DNA from: Schaalia radingae
GTDB taxonomy: Bacteria > Actinomycetota > Actinomycetes > Actinomycetales > Actinomycetaceae
Assembly: GCF_900106055.1 (NCBI RefSeq)
Contig: NZ_LT629792.1
Location: forward strand, 868,001-932,000
Direction: 5' to 3'
DNA: 64,000 nt
Positions 45,747 through 53,724 of the stretch are shown piece by piece. Numbering within the stretch: the stretch's first letter is position 1; each line of letters starts with the position of its first letter. Position numbers and translations under genes: made by a program. The notes below the pieces were generated by a model. It was not told the DNA's origin and did not search any database. It saw only the letters and a list, made by a program, of their open reading frames with translations.

Positions 45747-46986
45747 GCGGGCACTTCTCGTCTGGACGAGCGCCATGTTCGCCTACGTGCTGGCCGTTGC
45801 TGCACGTACATCCCTGGGCGTTGCCGGTATTGAAGCGATGGATCGTTTCGCCATGCCCGCATCCGTGTTGGCTGCGTTCTCCTCCGTGCAGCTGTTCGTC
45901 TACGCTGCGATGCAGATCCCATCGGGACTTGCGCTGGATCGGTGGGGGCCGCGACGCGTTCTCATGGTCGGCGCAGCCCTCGTGTCCATCGCCCACATTG
46001 CCATGGCGTGCGCGACGAACCTGCCGCTGGCATTTGCTGCCCGCATTCTGCTGGGAGTGGGTGACGCGACGGCCTTTATTTCTGTGCTGCGCCTGGTACC
46101 GAGCTGGTTCACCCCATTTCGCGTACCGCTGATGACTCAGCTCACCGCAATTGTCGGACTGCTCGGCCAGGTGGTGTCAGCCGTTCCCTTCCTGTGGGCG
46201 CTGCGCGCCTTCGGCTGGACTCCAGCCTTTTGCATCCTGGCGGGTCTTGGATTTTCGGCAACCCTCCTCATCGGATTGGCTGTTGCGGACAAACCCGGAG
46301 CGAAACGTGAGCGTTCAGATCAGCAGGGGGAGCACGCACTGACTACCATTAAGTTCGTCATGCGTGACCCGTCGACATGGCTCGGGTTCTTTGCCCACTG
46401 GACAGGCGGAATGCCCGGCATGACGTTCACACTCTTGTGGGGCGTTCCGTTCATGACTCTCGGCATGGGACTGAGCCCCGCTGTCGCCTCAGCGGTGCTC
46501 GTAGCATTCACCTGCGTCAATATTGCGATCGGTCCAGTTGTCGGTCAGCTGACCGCGTTACGACCCGGTGGCAGAGTTCTGGGCGTGTTGGCCGCGGCCG
46601 CTGCCTCCACCTTCGCATGGGTCATCGTGCTGGCTCGCGTGCAGCCTGTCGGTGCCTGGGCAGCATTCTTGCTGGGAATCGTGCTTCCCGTCAGCGGCGT
46701 CGCTTCAACAATTGCATTCGACTTTGTGCGCCGCTCTTCACCCGAACACCGCCTGGGTACGGCAACCGGAACGGTCAATATGGGCGGCTTCGTTGCCACG
46801 ATCGTGACAGTGCAGGTCATCGGCGTCGTCCTTGACCTGTTGAACCCGACACGCGAATACGGGTGGAGCGAGTTCCGCGTGGCGATGTCCATCCAGGCCA
46901 TCACACTGCTCATCGGGGTGATCGGTGTGATCGTGAATGCGCGGCGTGCTCACGTACGCATCATTCGCCCTGTGGATCTTCCATAG
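45739..46986 (+). CDS. MFS transporter
   Basis: A 415-residue major facilitator with about 12 TM segments. The loop after the second segment is ALDRWGPRRVLM, matching D-R-x-G-x-R/K-R. A central hydrophilic loop is at about 190-210. The ATG at 45739 overlaps the end of the PAC2 gene. It resembles anion/nitrate-type MFS proteins, but the substrate is not predictable. Its 3' end overlaps the convergent SpeE-like gene by 26 bases, so the two transcripts are antisense at their ends. Confidence 0.85.
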   Translation: MTRRALLVWTSAMFAYVLAVAARTSLGVAGIEAMDRFAMPASVLAAFSSVQLFVYAAMQIPSGLALDRWGPRRVLMVGAALVSIAHIAMACATNLPLAFAARILLGVGDATAFISVLRLVPSWFTPFRVPLMTQLTAIVGLLGQVVSAVPFLWALRAFGWTPAFCILAGLGFSATLLIGLAVADKPGAKRERSDQQGEHALTTIKFVMRDPSTWLGFFAHWTGGMPGMTFTLLWGVPFMTLGMGLSPAVASAVLVAFTCVNIAIGPVVGQLTALRPGGRVLGVLAAAAASTFAWVIVLARVQPVGAWAAFLLGIVLPVSGVASTIAFDFVRRSSPEHRLGTATGTVNMGGFVATIVTVQVIGVVLDLLNPTREYGWSEFRVAMSIQAITLLIGVIGVIVNARRAHVRIIRPVDLP

Positions 46987-47782
46987 GCCGAGCCCCCGCA
47001 ATCCACTGGTTTAACGACTTACCTGCCATGATGCGCGCTGGAAGTGCGAGCTTGCGCAGCAGCCGGTCCAACTGGGCAACATCCAGCGGCGCAAAGTGAG
47101 GCGACTGGTCGCGGACCGTCTTCCGTCCGGCCACCATGACATTGCCCCACCTGCCTGAACGCGCCACCTTCGGGTCCGCAACGGCGACAACTTCGCCGAA
47201 CGCCTCGCTGATTGCAGCAACGTCAGGGCGCCCGTTTGCCTTCCCACCGTGCGGCACGTTGGCCACGTACAGTCCACCCGGTACGAGGGCATCCCATGCT
47301 GATCGAGCCGCCTGAAGCGTCATCAACTGGCGGGGCACGCTCTGATCGGAAAAAGCGTCACGTACGATGACGTCCCACCGCTCAGGGCGTGTCGAATCGA
47401 GGACCTGGCGCCCTTCGCCCACACGTATCTTGAGTTGAGGCGAGCGCGGCAGATCAAACAGGTCACGCACGGTGTGCGCCAGATCTTCATCGATTTCAAC
47501 GACGCAATGGCGCGACTGTGGACGCTTGATGCTCCATGCCCATGCCAGAGCGCAGCCGGCTCCGCCGATATGGAGGACACGCACCGGCTCAGGTGATGGT
47601 GCAAGCGCTTCGAGGGCGGCATCCATATGCTGCATGTATTCAAATTCGAGCACCTCAGGATGGTCGACATCGACACTGGAGGACTCCGCACCGTTGACGA
47701 ACACTGTCGCATGGGAACCATCCCACGTCACCCGTGCCGAGCCAGTGGAGATCGCAAATTCGTGAGCGTCGCGTGAAGACAT
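46961..47782 (-). CDS. Spermidine synthase-like protein
   Basis: The 273-residue protein has the aminopropyltransferase/methyltransferase fold: RVLHIGGAGCALAWAW (68-83) is the nucleotide-binding loop and VVEIDEDLAHTVRDLF the following acidic strand. The catalytic-region VIVRDAFSD replaces the usual Y-D-x-x-x-x-D of true spermidine synthases. Actinobacteria carry many such spermidine-synthase-like proteins without polyamine synthesis evidence, so enzymatic activity is uncertain. It is divergent from dinB. Confidence 0.8.
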   Translation of the reverse strand: MSSRDAHEFAISTGSARVTWDGSHATVFVNGAESSSVDVDHPEVLEFEYMQHMDAALEALAPSPEPVRVLHIGGAGCALAWAWSIKRPQSRHCVVEIDEDLAHTVRDLFDLPRSPQLKIRVGEGRQVLDSTRPERWDVIVRDAFSDQSVPRQLMTLQAARSAWDALVPGGLYVANVPHGGKANGRPDVAAISEAFGEVVAVADPKVARSGRWGNVMVAGRKTVRDQSPHFAPLDVAQLDRLLRKLALPARIMAGKSLNQWIAGARPMEDPQGE

Positions 47783-47785
47783 ACC

Positions 47786-47798
47786 CGTTACTGTAACG
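47786..47798. promoter_or_regulatory. 13-bp palindrome between the SpeE-like gene and dinB
   Basis: CGTTAC-T-GTAACG is a perfect palindrome located in the 45-bp divergent gap, just upstream of the probable dinB -10 element (TAAGAT, 47803-47808). It could be an operator for both genes. It does not match the LexA box. Confidence 0.35.
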
Positions 47799-47802
47799 CC
47801 CC

Positions 47803-47808
47803 TAAGAT
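47803..47808 (+). promoter_or_regulatory. Probable -10 element of dinB
   Basis: TAAGAT would start transcription near 47815. This excludes the in-frame GTG at 47810 as a start codon and favours the ATG at 47828, which follows GGGGAGGA. Confidence 0.45.
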
Positions 47809-47827
47809 AGTGATGAGGGGAGGAGCC

Positions 47828-49099
47828 ATGTCGAACGCGCCGCGCGACAAGCGCGCCAAACGCAACTGGGGCGATGACGATTCAGCCACCCCGATCATCC
47901 ACGTGGATATGGACTCCTTCTTTGCTTCGGTTGAACTGCTGGAAAATCCGCAGCTGCGTGGCAGACCGCTGATCGTCGGCGGATCAGGAATGCGGGGCGT
48001 GGTCACATCCGCAACCTACGAAGCACGTGAATTCGGAGTGCGTGCCGGTATGCCGATGGCGCGGGCGCGCGCACTGTGCCCCAGTGCGCAGGTGGTCTCC
48101 GGACGCCGGGAAATATACAGCGCATACTCGACGCGCGTGATGGCGATCCTCGCTCAGATCACGCCACTGGTTGAGCAGGTCAGTATTGACGAGGCCTTCC
48201 TGGACGTCGCCGGCGCCAGGCGCCGGCTCGGGTCACCCACCACGATCGGACATCTCATCCGCAGGCGAATCCGGGAGGAGGTCGGCCTGCCGGCCTCAGT
48301 CGGGATCGCTTCCACGAAATCCGTTGCAAAGATCGCGTCATCACACGCCAAGCCGGACGGACTGCTGCTGATACCTGAGGATCAGACGGTGGCATTTCTG
48401 CACAGTTTGCCAGTGGGCGTGTTGTGGGGCGTGGGAGGTCGAACGCTGGATGTGCTGCAGCAGGAAGGCGTTGAACGTGTCGCCCAGTTGGCGCAGATGC
48501 CGATGACACGGTTGACGAAGCTGTTGGGAGTGGCCAGTGCGCACCACTTGCACGACCTAGCGTGGGGCATCGACCGCAGGCGCGTGCATGTGGAACGCGA
48601 AGAAAAATCGGTCGGAACCGAAACAACCTTTGAGACGAACGTGACCAGCCGGCGTGACCTTGAGCAGTTCATCGTGCGAGCCGCCCACAAGTGCGCTCGT
48701 CGACTGCGAGCAGGCGGACAGGTGGCGTGGACGGTTACGATGAAGATGCGCGATGCCTCATTCCGCACGATCACACGATCCGCCACACTGGTGGCGCCTA
48801 CCGATGAAGGCCGCGTCATTGCCCGCGCTGCCCACGACCTGTTTGCAGCCGAAGTGATGCCGAGCGGGGGAGTCAGACTCATGGGCGTGCGAGCCGAAAA
48901 TCTGCAGCTGCGCCGGGACGGCGTGGCGGTCCTGATGGACAATGACGGGCGCTCGCGGGCTGTGGAGGAGGCGATGGATCACGCCAGTGAGCGTTTCGGT
49001 GACGGAGCACTGCGACCAGCTTCTTTGCTGGGCACTAGCGTCAAAAAAGACGATGTGTCGCCTGCAGATCGTGGCCCGAATGGTCTTAGGGAACCTTAG
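47828..49099 (+). CDS. dinB: DNA polymerase IV (Y-family)
   Basis: Pol IV carries out translesion synthesis. The 423-residue protein has the metal-binding Asp27 in HVDMDSFFASVE and Asp121-Glu122 in VSIDEAFLDVAGA, both needed for catalysis, plus the little-finger domain (about 255-360). The C-terminal 50 residues contain no clear beta-clamp motif that I can identify. No LexA box was found upstream, so damage induction is not supported by sequence. Confidence 0.93.
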   Translation: MSNAPRDKRAKRNWGDDDSATPIIHVDMDSFFASVELLENPQLRGRPLIVGGSGMRGVVTSATYEAREFGVRAGMPMARARALCPSAQVVSGRREIYSAYSTRVMAILAQITPLVEQVSIDEAFLDVAGARRRLGSPTTIGHLIRRRIREEVGLPASVGIASTKSVAKIASSHAKPDGLLLIPEDQTVAFLHSLPVGVLWGVGGRTLDVLQQEGVERVAQLAQMPMTRLTKLLGVASAHHLHDLAWGIDRRRVHVEREEKSVGTETTFETNVTSRRDLEQFIVRAAHKCARRLRAGGQVAWTVTMKMRDASFRTITRSATLVAPTDEGRVIARAAHDLFAAEVMPSGGVRLMGVRAENLQLRRDGVAVLMDNDGRSRAVEEAMDHASERFGDGALRPASLLGTSVKKDDVSPADRGPNGLREP

Positions 49100-49145
49100 A
49101 CCGTTACACTGGATCCGTAACGTCCACAGCCGAAGGAGGTGCGCG

Positions 49146-49580
49146 ATGGCCCTGTCCGACTATGAAAAAGAAATACTCGAACAAATGGAGAGCCAGCTGC
49201 GTGAGGACGATCCGGAACTCGCCTCGACCATGTCGGCTCGCACCTCGCGATCCTCACGTGCACGTTCCTCGTACGACACTTCCGCTGATTCCCCTCGGCG
49301 CTCCAAACTCTCCCCGCGCAACATGATCCTCGGCGCTTTCTTCGCTGTCATCGGCATGTGTGTGGTGCTCGGTGGTGTGACGCTCGGTTACGGCATATGG
49401 TCGATCCTTCTGGGAGTGCTCGGATTCTGCATCATGGTCGCCGGTATTCTCTTCGCGTTGCATACGCGCCCGGTGGATCCCGCCTCGTCGAAGAAGTCTG
49501 GCACGAAGCCGTCCAGTGGACGTTGGACGGATTTCGTTGCGAATCAAAATCGCCGCTGGGACGAACGCGGCCGCGACTAG
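49146..49580 (+). CDS. DUF3040 membrane protein
   Basis: A 144-residue protein of the actinobacterial DUF3040 family. The family opening M-A-L-S-D-Y-E-K-x-I-L-E-Q-M-E is complete, followed by a Ser/Arg-rich segment (33-58) and two TM segments at about 63-80 and 84-104, ending in a basic tail. DUF3040 genes usually sit near dinB and the dcw cluster, as here. The function is unknown. AAGGAGG stands six bases before the ATG; the open frame upstream lies inside dinB. Confidence 0.88.
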   Translation: MALSDYEKEILEQMESQLREDDPELASTMSARTSRSSRARSSYDTSADSPRRSKLSPRNMILGAFFAVIGMCVVLGGVTLGYGIWSILLGVLGFCIMVAGILFALHTRPVDPASSKKSGTKPSSGRWTDFVANQNRRWDERGRD

Positions 49581-49637
49581 TCACTGCACACTCGCCGTTC
49601 CTTCGTTCTCCATTCTTGCCGCCGCTCATTCTTTTGT

Positions 49638-49653
49638 GCCCTCATCGACGAGG
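49638..49653. repeat. 16-bp palindrome, copy 1
   Basis: CCCTCATCGACGAGGG is palindromic except for its central A-C step. A second copy, differing by one base, lies 110 bp downstream. Its role is unknown; zero-spacer dyads of this size are typical of protein-binding sites. Confidence 0.6.
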
Positions 49654-49747
49654 GTGACTGACGTGAGTTGGCGCTGGCTGCCCACTGATATCACCGCGCC
49701 GCGAATGTCGTGGACGTCCACCACTGTGCACCACTGCGTGTGCTGAC

Positions 49748-49763
49748 CCCTCATCGATGAGGG
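49748..49763. repeat. 16-bp palindrome, copy 2
   Basis: CCCTCATCGATGAGGG is a perfect palindrome and differs by one base from copy 1. The start-to-start distance of 110 bp is close to a whole number of helical turns, so two bound dimers could face the same side. Confidence 0.6.
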
Positions 49764-49895
49764 AATACCCCTGCGAAATCTGCAGCCTCGACCCTGATAT
49801 GCCTCGATGTGGCACATATTCATGCCCGTCAACACCCGGCGTTGAGAATTTTCCCTCCACCTTCCTCCACCCTGATTTTTACGCGATTTTCCAAC

Positions 49896-49914
49896 GTTTA
49901 TTTTCAAAATAAAC
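49896..49914. repeat. A+T-rich 19-bp perfect palindrome upstream of mraZ
   Basis: GTTTATTTT and AAAATAAAC flank a single C. It stands 27 bp before the first MraZ repeat, in or just upstream of the mraZ promoter, and contrasts with the 60% G+C surroundings. It is too A+T-rich for an intrinsic terminator; an operator is likelier. Confidence 0.6.
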
Positions 49915-49941
49915 CGAAACATGGGCGCAAAATGTTCCCAT

Positions 49942-49966
49942 AGTGGTTGAAAGTGGGTTAAAGTGG
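49942..49966 (+). promoter_or_regulatory. MraZ operator: three AGTGG repeats at 10-bp spacing
   Basis: AGTGG occurs at 49942, 49952 and 49962, separated by exactly five bases each time (TTGAA, GTTAA). Direct G-T-G-G repeats one helical turn apart upstream of mraZ are the established binding site of the MraZ repressor ring. The site ends 34 bases before the mraZ start. Confidence 0.85.
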
Positions 49967-50000
49967 AGCTGCGTGTCACGGAGGGGAAGGGAGGTGTGGC

Positions 50001-50432
50001 ATGTTCCTGGGAACGTACGAGCCGAAGCTCGACGACAAAGGGCGTGTCATTCTGCCTGCTCGTTTCCGTGACGACATGGAAGGTGGAATCGTCCTCACCC
50101 GTGGTCAGGAACACTGCATCTACGCATTCCCTGCCCATGAGTTTGAGTCCATGGCACAAGAACTGATGCGCGCGCCCTTGTCATCGAAACAGGCGCGCGA
50201 CTGGGTTCGCGTCATGCTCTCAGGTGCCTACAAGGAAATTCCAGACAAACAAGGACGCGTTGTCGTTCCAGCTGACCTGCGAGCATACGCCGGACTTGAC
50301 CGGGAACTCACAGTCATCGGAGCTGGCGCACGTGCTGAAATCTGGGACACCACAGCGTGGCGCGAGTACCTCACCGTCCAAGAAGATGTTTTCGCCAATA
50401 CAGCGGACGAAATCATCCCCGGAATGTTCTGA
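50001..50432 (+). CDS. mraZ: Transcriptional regulator MraZ
   Basis: MraZ is an octameric/dodecameric ring of AbrB-like domains that binds direct repeats and controls the dcw operon. The 143-residue protein has the two characteristic segments [13 protein letters not shown] (11-23) and [13 protein letters not shown] (82-94). AGGGAGGTG precedes the ATG. The cognate three-repeat operator lies directly upstream, so autoregulation of the whole cluster is very likely. A 112-base gap to rsmH follows. Confidence 0.97.
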   Translation: MFLGTYEPKLDDKGRVILPARFRDDMEGGIVLTRGQEHCIYAFPAHEFESMAQELMRAPLSSKQARDWVRVMLSGAYKEIPDKQGRVVVPADLRAYAGLDRELTVIGAGARAEIWDTTAWREYLTVQEDVFANTADEIIPGMF

Positions 50433-50470
50433 CCCCACCGTGCCCTCCGCCCGACGCTCTGACATCACTT

Positions 50471-50493
50471 CCCCGATGGCAGATCGGCGGGGG
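50471..50493 (+). promoter_or_regulatory. Small hairpin between mraZ and rsmH
   Basis: CCCCGAT can pair with ATCGG-CG-GG around a GGCAG loop, with a 2-base bulge. It might act as an attenuator or stability element between mraZ and rsmH. Nothing else supports this. Confidence 0.25.
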
Positions 50494-50544
50494 AGAAGCA
50501 GGTGGGAAGAACGCACACAGGCAGATCACGGACAAGGAGGCAAC

Positions 50545-51528
50545 GTGAGCGCAGAAACTACACGCGATGCAGCTCAGCTGCACACACCCGTCCTTGTCGA
50601 CCAGTGCATGGATCTGCTCGCCCCTGCCCTCACTCGGCCCGACTCTCTTCTGATCGACGCCACCCTGGGAATGGGCGGTCACACGCACGCAGCCTTGACA
50701 CGCTTTCCCCATATCCGTGTGGTCGGAATTGACCGCGACCCGCAGGCCATTGCGCTGGCAAGCGAACGTCTGCGCGAATTTGGACAGCGCTTCGAAGCCG
50801 TGAACACAACATACGATCAAATCGGCCAGGTCATTGACGACCACTCGGCAGACGGACTGGCAGATGCCGTCCTGATGGATCTGGGCGTCTCCTCACTGCA
50901 GCTCGATGAGACAGAGCGAGGCTTTTCCTACGCGCATGACGCACTCCTCGACATGCGCATGGACCCGACCCGTGGACGCAGCGCAGCCGAACTCATTGCA
51001 GATGCGAGCGTGCAGGAACTGACGGACATCCTGCGCACCTTCGGGCAGGAACGCTTTGCGCACCGCATCGCCACGTTGATTGTCAAAGAGCGCGCCGAGC
51101 AGCCCATCACGAGAACCGGACAGCTGGCGGATCTGGTCAAACGCGCCATCCCTGCGCCGGCACGCCGCACGGGCGGAAACCCCTCCAAACGCACGTTCCA
51201 GGCGCTGCGAATTGCCGTCAACAACGAGCTGGACATTTTGCGGGCCGCCATTCCGCAGGCACTGAGCCATCTGCGCGTGGGCGGACGAATGGTTGTCGAA
51301 GCCTACCAGTCCCTCGAAGACCGCATCGTCAAAGAGATCTTCGCTCAGGGCGCCCGTGACAATGCGCCGCCCGGACTGCCGGTGGTGCCTGAGTCCATGA
51401 AGGCGACACTGACACTGGTCACACGTGGCGCTCTTCAAGCTGACAGCGCTGAACAGGAATCCAACCCTCGATCACGATCCGTGCGCGTGCGTGCCGTCGA
51501 AATCCGTTCCCCATGGAGGCCACAATGA
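50545..51528 (+). CDS. rsmH: 16S rRNA (cytosine-1402-N4)-methyltransferase
   Basis: RsmH (MraW) methylates C1402 in the 16S rRNA P-site. The 327-residue protein has the SAM loop IDATLGMGGHTHA, VLMDLGVSSLQLD, GFSYAHDALLDMRMD and NPSKRTFQALRIAVNNEL, all diagnostic. The GTG at 50545 follows AAGGAGG. Its ATGA overlap with ftsL couples the two genes. Confidence 0.97.
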   Translation: MSAETTRDAAQLHTPVLVDQCMDLLAPALTRPDSLLIDATLGMGGHTHAALTRFPHIRVVGIDRDPQAIALASERLREFGQRFEAVNTTYDQIGQVIDDHSADGLADAVLMDLGVSSLQLDETERGFSYAHDALLDMRMDPTRGRSAAELIADASVQELTDILRTFGQERFAHRIATLIVKERAEQPITRTGQLADLVKRAIPAPARRTGGNPSKRTFQALRIAVNNELDILRAAIPQALSHLRVGGRMVVEAYQSLEDRIVKEIFAQGARDNAPPGLPVVPESMKATLTLVTRGALQADSAEQESNPRSRSVRVRAVEIRSPWRPQ

Positions 51529-51923
51529 CAAACGAAGCAGTGGCGCGTACACGTCCAGCATCCCGTACCCGCGACACGCTGCGGCCCACCCTGCACCTGA
51601 TCGAGGGAAAGATTCCGCAGCGCTCAGTCATCCCGCTCGCACTCCTGGCGATCGCGATTCTGCTGGCGGCAATTGTCGTGCCGCTGGTCGTCAACACGCA
51701 GATGGCTGAAACTGCGTTTGAGATCAGGGAGATGCAGCTGGAGGTCAACGCGCTAGATGCTGAAGCGTGGACCCTGCAGACGCAACTGCACAACGCATCG
51801 TCACCTCAGGCCCTCGAAAAATCTGCACGCGATCTTGGTATGGTTCCGGCAGGACCCACCGGGTTCGTCACGTTGTCGAACGGCACCGTCGAGGGCGGCC
51901 AGGCCGCTTTTCGTAGTGAATAA
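51525..51923 (+). CDS. ftsL: Cell division protein FtsL
   Basis: A bitopic septal protein of the FtsQLB complex. The 132-residue protein has a basic N-terminal segment, one TM helix at about 35-56, and a short coiled coil (MAETAFEIREMQLEVNALDAEAWTLQ). FtsL proteins share little sequence, so identification rests on topology and on position between rsmH and ftsI. The ATG at 51525 overlaps the rsmH stop; an ATG four codons earlier is possible. Confidence 0.85.
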   Translation: MTNEAVARTRPASRTRDTLRPTLHLIEGKIPQRSVIPLALLAIAILLAAIVVPLVVNTQMAETAFEIREMQLEVNALDAEAWTLQTQLHNASSPQALEKSARDLGMVPAGPTGFVTLSNGTVEGGQAAFRSE

Positions 51924-51947
51924 CGCGCAGCTAGAAAGGCTCACTAG

Positions 51948-53690
51948 ATGAACACTCGTGCGGGGCGGCAGGAGTCGGCTCGGCGCGCCCACTGGATCTT
52001 GTTCATCACCCTTTTCGCACTGTGCGCATGTGTGCTGCGCCTCTTCCTGCTGCAAATCGTCCAGGGGCCAGCTCTGGCTGCCGAAGGCCTCGAAGTGCGA
52101 ACATCGGCCTCTGATATCACCGCTCAACGTGGCTCCATTACTGATGACACCGGAATCGTTCTAGCTGAATCCGTGCAGACTTACCACATTGCCGTCAACC
52201 AGATCAATATCCGCACCTACGAACATGACGGTCAGATCGGGCCGGCAGCAGCAGCCTCGCAGCTTGCCCCACTGCTCAAGATGGACCCGGTCGAACTGGG
52301 CGGACTGATGGTCGGTGATTCGACGTATGCCTACGTCAAGAAGAACGTGGATGCGGTGACCTATCGCAAGATTCGTGCCATGGACATCTACGGCATTGAG
52401 TGGGAATCAGCTTTTGAGCGCACCTACCCCAATGGCTCGACCGCAGGTCCCGTCATTGGCACCATCAATGCCGAGGGGGTCGGCGCCTCCGGTCTTGAAG
52501 CCACGATGGATCAGATTCTGCAGGGCAGCGCCGGACGTGAAGCCTTCGAAATTGCTCCGAACGGCGCCATTATGCCGGGCGGAAAGCACACAGTGGTTGA
52601 ACCGGTCTCAGGCGGATCGGTGCGCACAACACTTCGCGCCGACCTTCAGCATGGTGTCCAGGAAGCCCTCGATGCGCGCGTGAAAGCACACAGCGCCGAC
52701 TGGGGTGCCGTCGTCATCACCGACGTGAAGACCGGACGAATCCTCGCCCTGGCTGATTCCAATTCCACCGCGCCCAACAGTGCCACACCTCAGCCGGTTT
52801 CCGCCGTCCAATACGCATTTGAACCCGGATCGGTCGGCAAGGTTGTCACTGCGGCCACAGCCCTGAATAAAGGCACAATCACCCCGACCAGTGAATTTAC
52901 CGTGCCCTACTCTCTGGACGGCCTGCCGGGAGCTGACGGCCCGATTAGTGACTTCCACGAGCATCCCACAGAACGAATGACGGCAACAGGAATCCTGGCA
53001 GAATCATCGAACACAGGCACGATCCTGATTGGCCAGACCGTTGACGATGCCGACCGGTATGACATGATGCTGAAACTGGGTCTCGGTGCCCCTAGCGGCA
53101 TTGAACTGGCCGGCGAATCATCCGGCGTGGTTCGCACACCCGACCAGTGGATCGGACGAGACAAATGGGTGTCCATGTTCGGACAGTCCTACTCCATGAC
53201 AGCCGTCCAGGAAGCCACGATGATGGCCACAATCGGCAACGGCGGCGTGCGCATGCCGCCACGCATCATCGACTCGTGGCAATTGGCCGACGGTACTGTC
53301 CATACCCCCGACCCAGTCCAACCAGTCCAGGCGATGAGCGCACAGAGTGCATCCGACCTGCTGAAGATGATGGAATCAACCGTGGCGACGGACGTCGGCA
53401 CGGGACAGACAGCCAAGATCGACGGATACCGGCTGGCCCTCAAAACGGGTACTGCTGACATCTTCGTGGACGGCGTGCCCGCAACCGTATCCACTGTGGC
53501 AGGTGTCCTCCCCGCCGAAGCGCCTCAGATCGCAGTGTCAGTTGTGCTCTACAATCCGAAAGTCGGAGTGATCTCATCCGATTCGGCGGCGCCCCTCTTC
53601 GCGGAGGTCGCCTCACAGGCGGTGCGAAATCTCGCAATTCCCGCATCACAGGAACAGGCAGACCTATTCCCGCTTAGACCGGGCTCATGA
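51948..53690 (+). CDS. ftsI: Division-specific class B penicillin-binding protein (FtsI/PBP3)
   Basis: The septal transpeptidase crosslinks new peptidoglycan together with FtsW. The 580-residue protein has an N-terminal TM anchor at about 15-36, a dimerisation domain, and a transpeptidase domain with S295-V-G-K298, S353-S-N355 and K499-T-G501. All active-site motifs are intact. No PASTA domain follows. ftsI is followed directly by murF after 34 bases, whereas most actinobacteria have murE between them. Confidence 0.95.
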   Translation: MNTRAGRQESARRAHWILFITLFALCACVLRLFLLQIVQGPALAAEGLEVRTSASDITAQRGSITDDTGIVLAESVQTYHIAVNQINIRTYEHDGQIGPAAAASQLAPLLKMDPVELGGLMVGDSTYAYVKKNVDAVTYRKIRAMDIYGIEWESAFERTYPNGSTAGPVIGTINAEGVGASGLEATMDQILQGSAGREAFEIAPNGAIMPGGKHTVVEPVSGGSVRTTLRADLQHGVQEALDARVKAHSADWGAVVITDVKTGRILALADSNSTAPNSATPQPVSAVQYAFEPGSVGKVVTAATALNKGTITPTSEFTVPYSLDGLPGADGPISDFHEHPTERMTATGILAESSNTGTILIGQTVDDADRYDMMLKLGLGAPSGIELAGESSGVVRTPDQWIGRDKWVSMFGQSYSMTAVQEATMMATIGNGGVRMPPRIIDSWQLADGTVHTPDPVQPVQAMSAQSASDLLKMMESTVATDVGTGQTAKIDGYRLALKTGTADIFVDGVPATVSTVAGVLPAEAPQIAVSVVLYNPKVGVISSDSAAPLFAEVASQAVRNLAIPASQEQADLFPLRPGS

Positions 53691-53724
53691 TAGAGGACAG
53701 GGACAACCTGCTGAAAGAAGGACG

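Larger units (their letters stand above)
49581..50000. other. 420-bp non-coding region upstream of the dcw cluster
   Basis: The longest gene-free stretch of the window. No ORF here has a plausible start or family match. It holds two 16-bp palindromes 110 bp apart, a 12-bp palindrome GTGGACGTCCAC (49710-49721), an A+T-rich 19-bp palindrome and the MraZ repeats. The last 140 bases are A+T-rich and C-rich, as expected for the mraZ promoter region, but no convincing -35/-10 pair was identified. Confidence 0.7.

Noticed and set aside
49581-49900. Short open frames in the 420-bp gap before mraZ
   Set aside because: None has a plausible start with ribosome binding site and the translated sequences are low-complexity shadow-like peptides.
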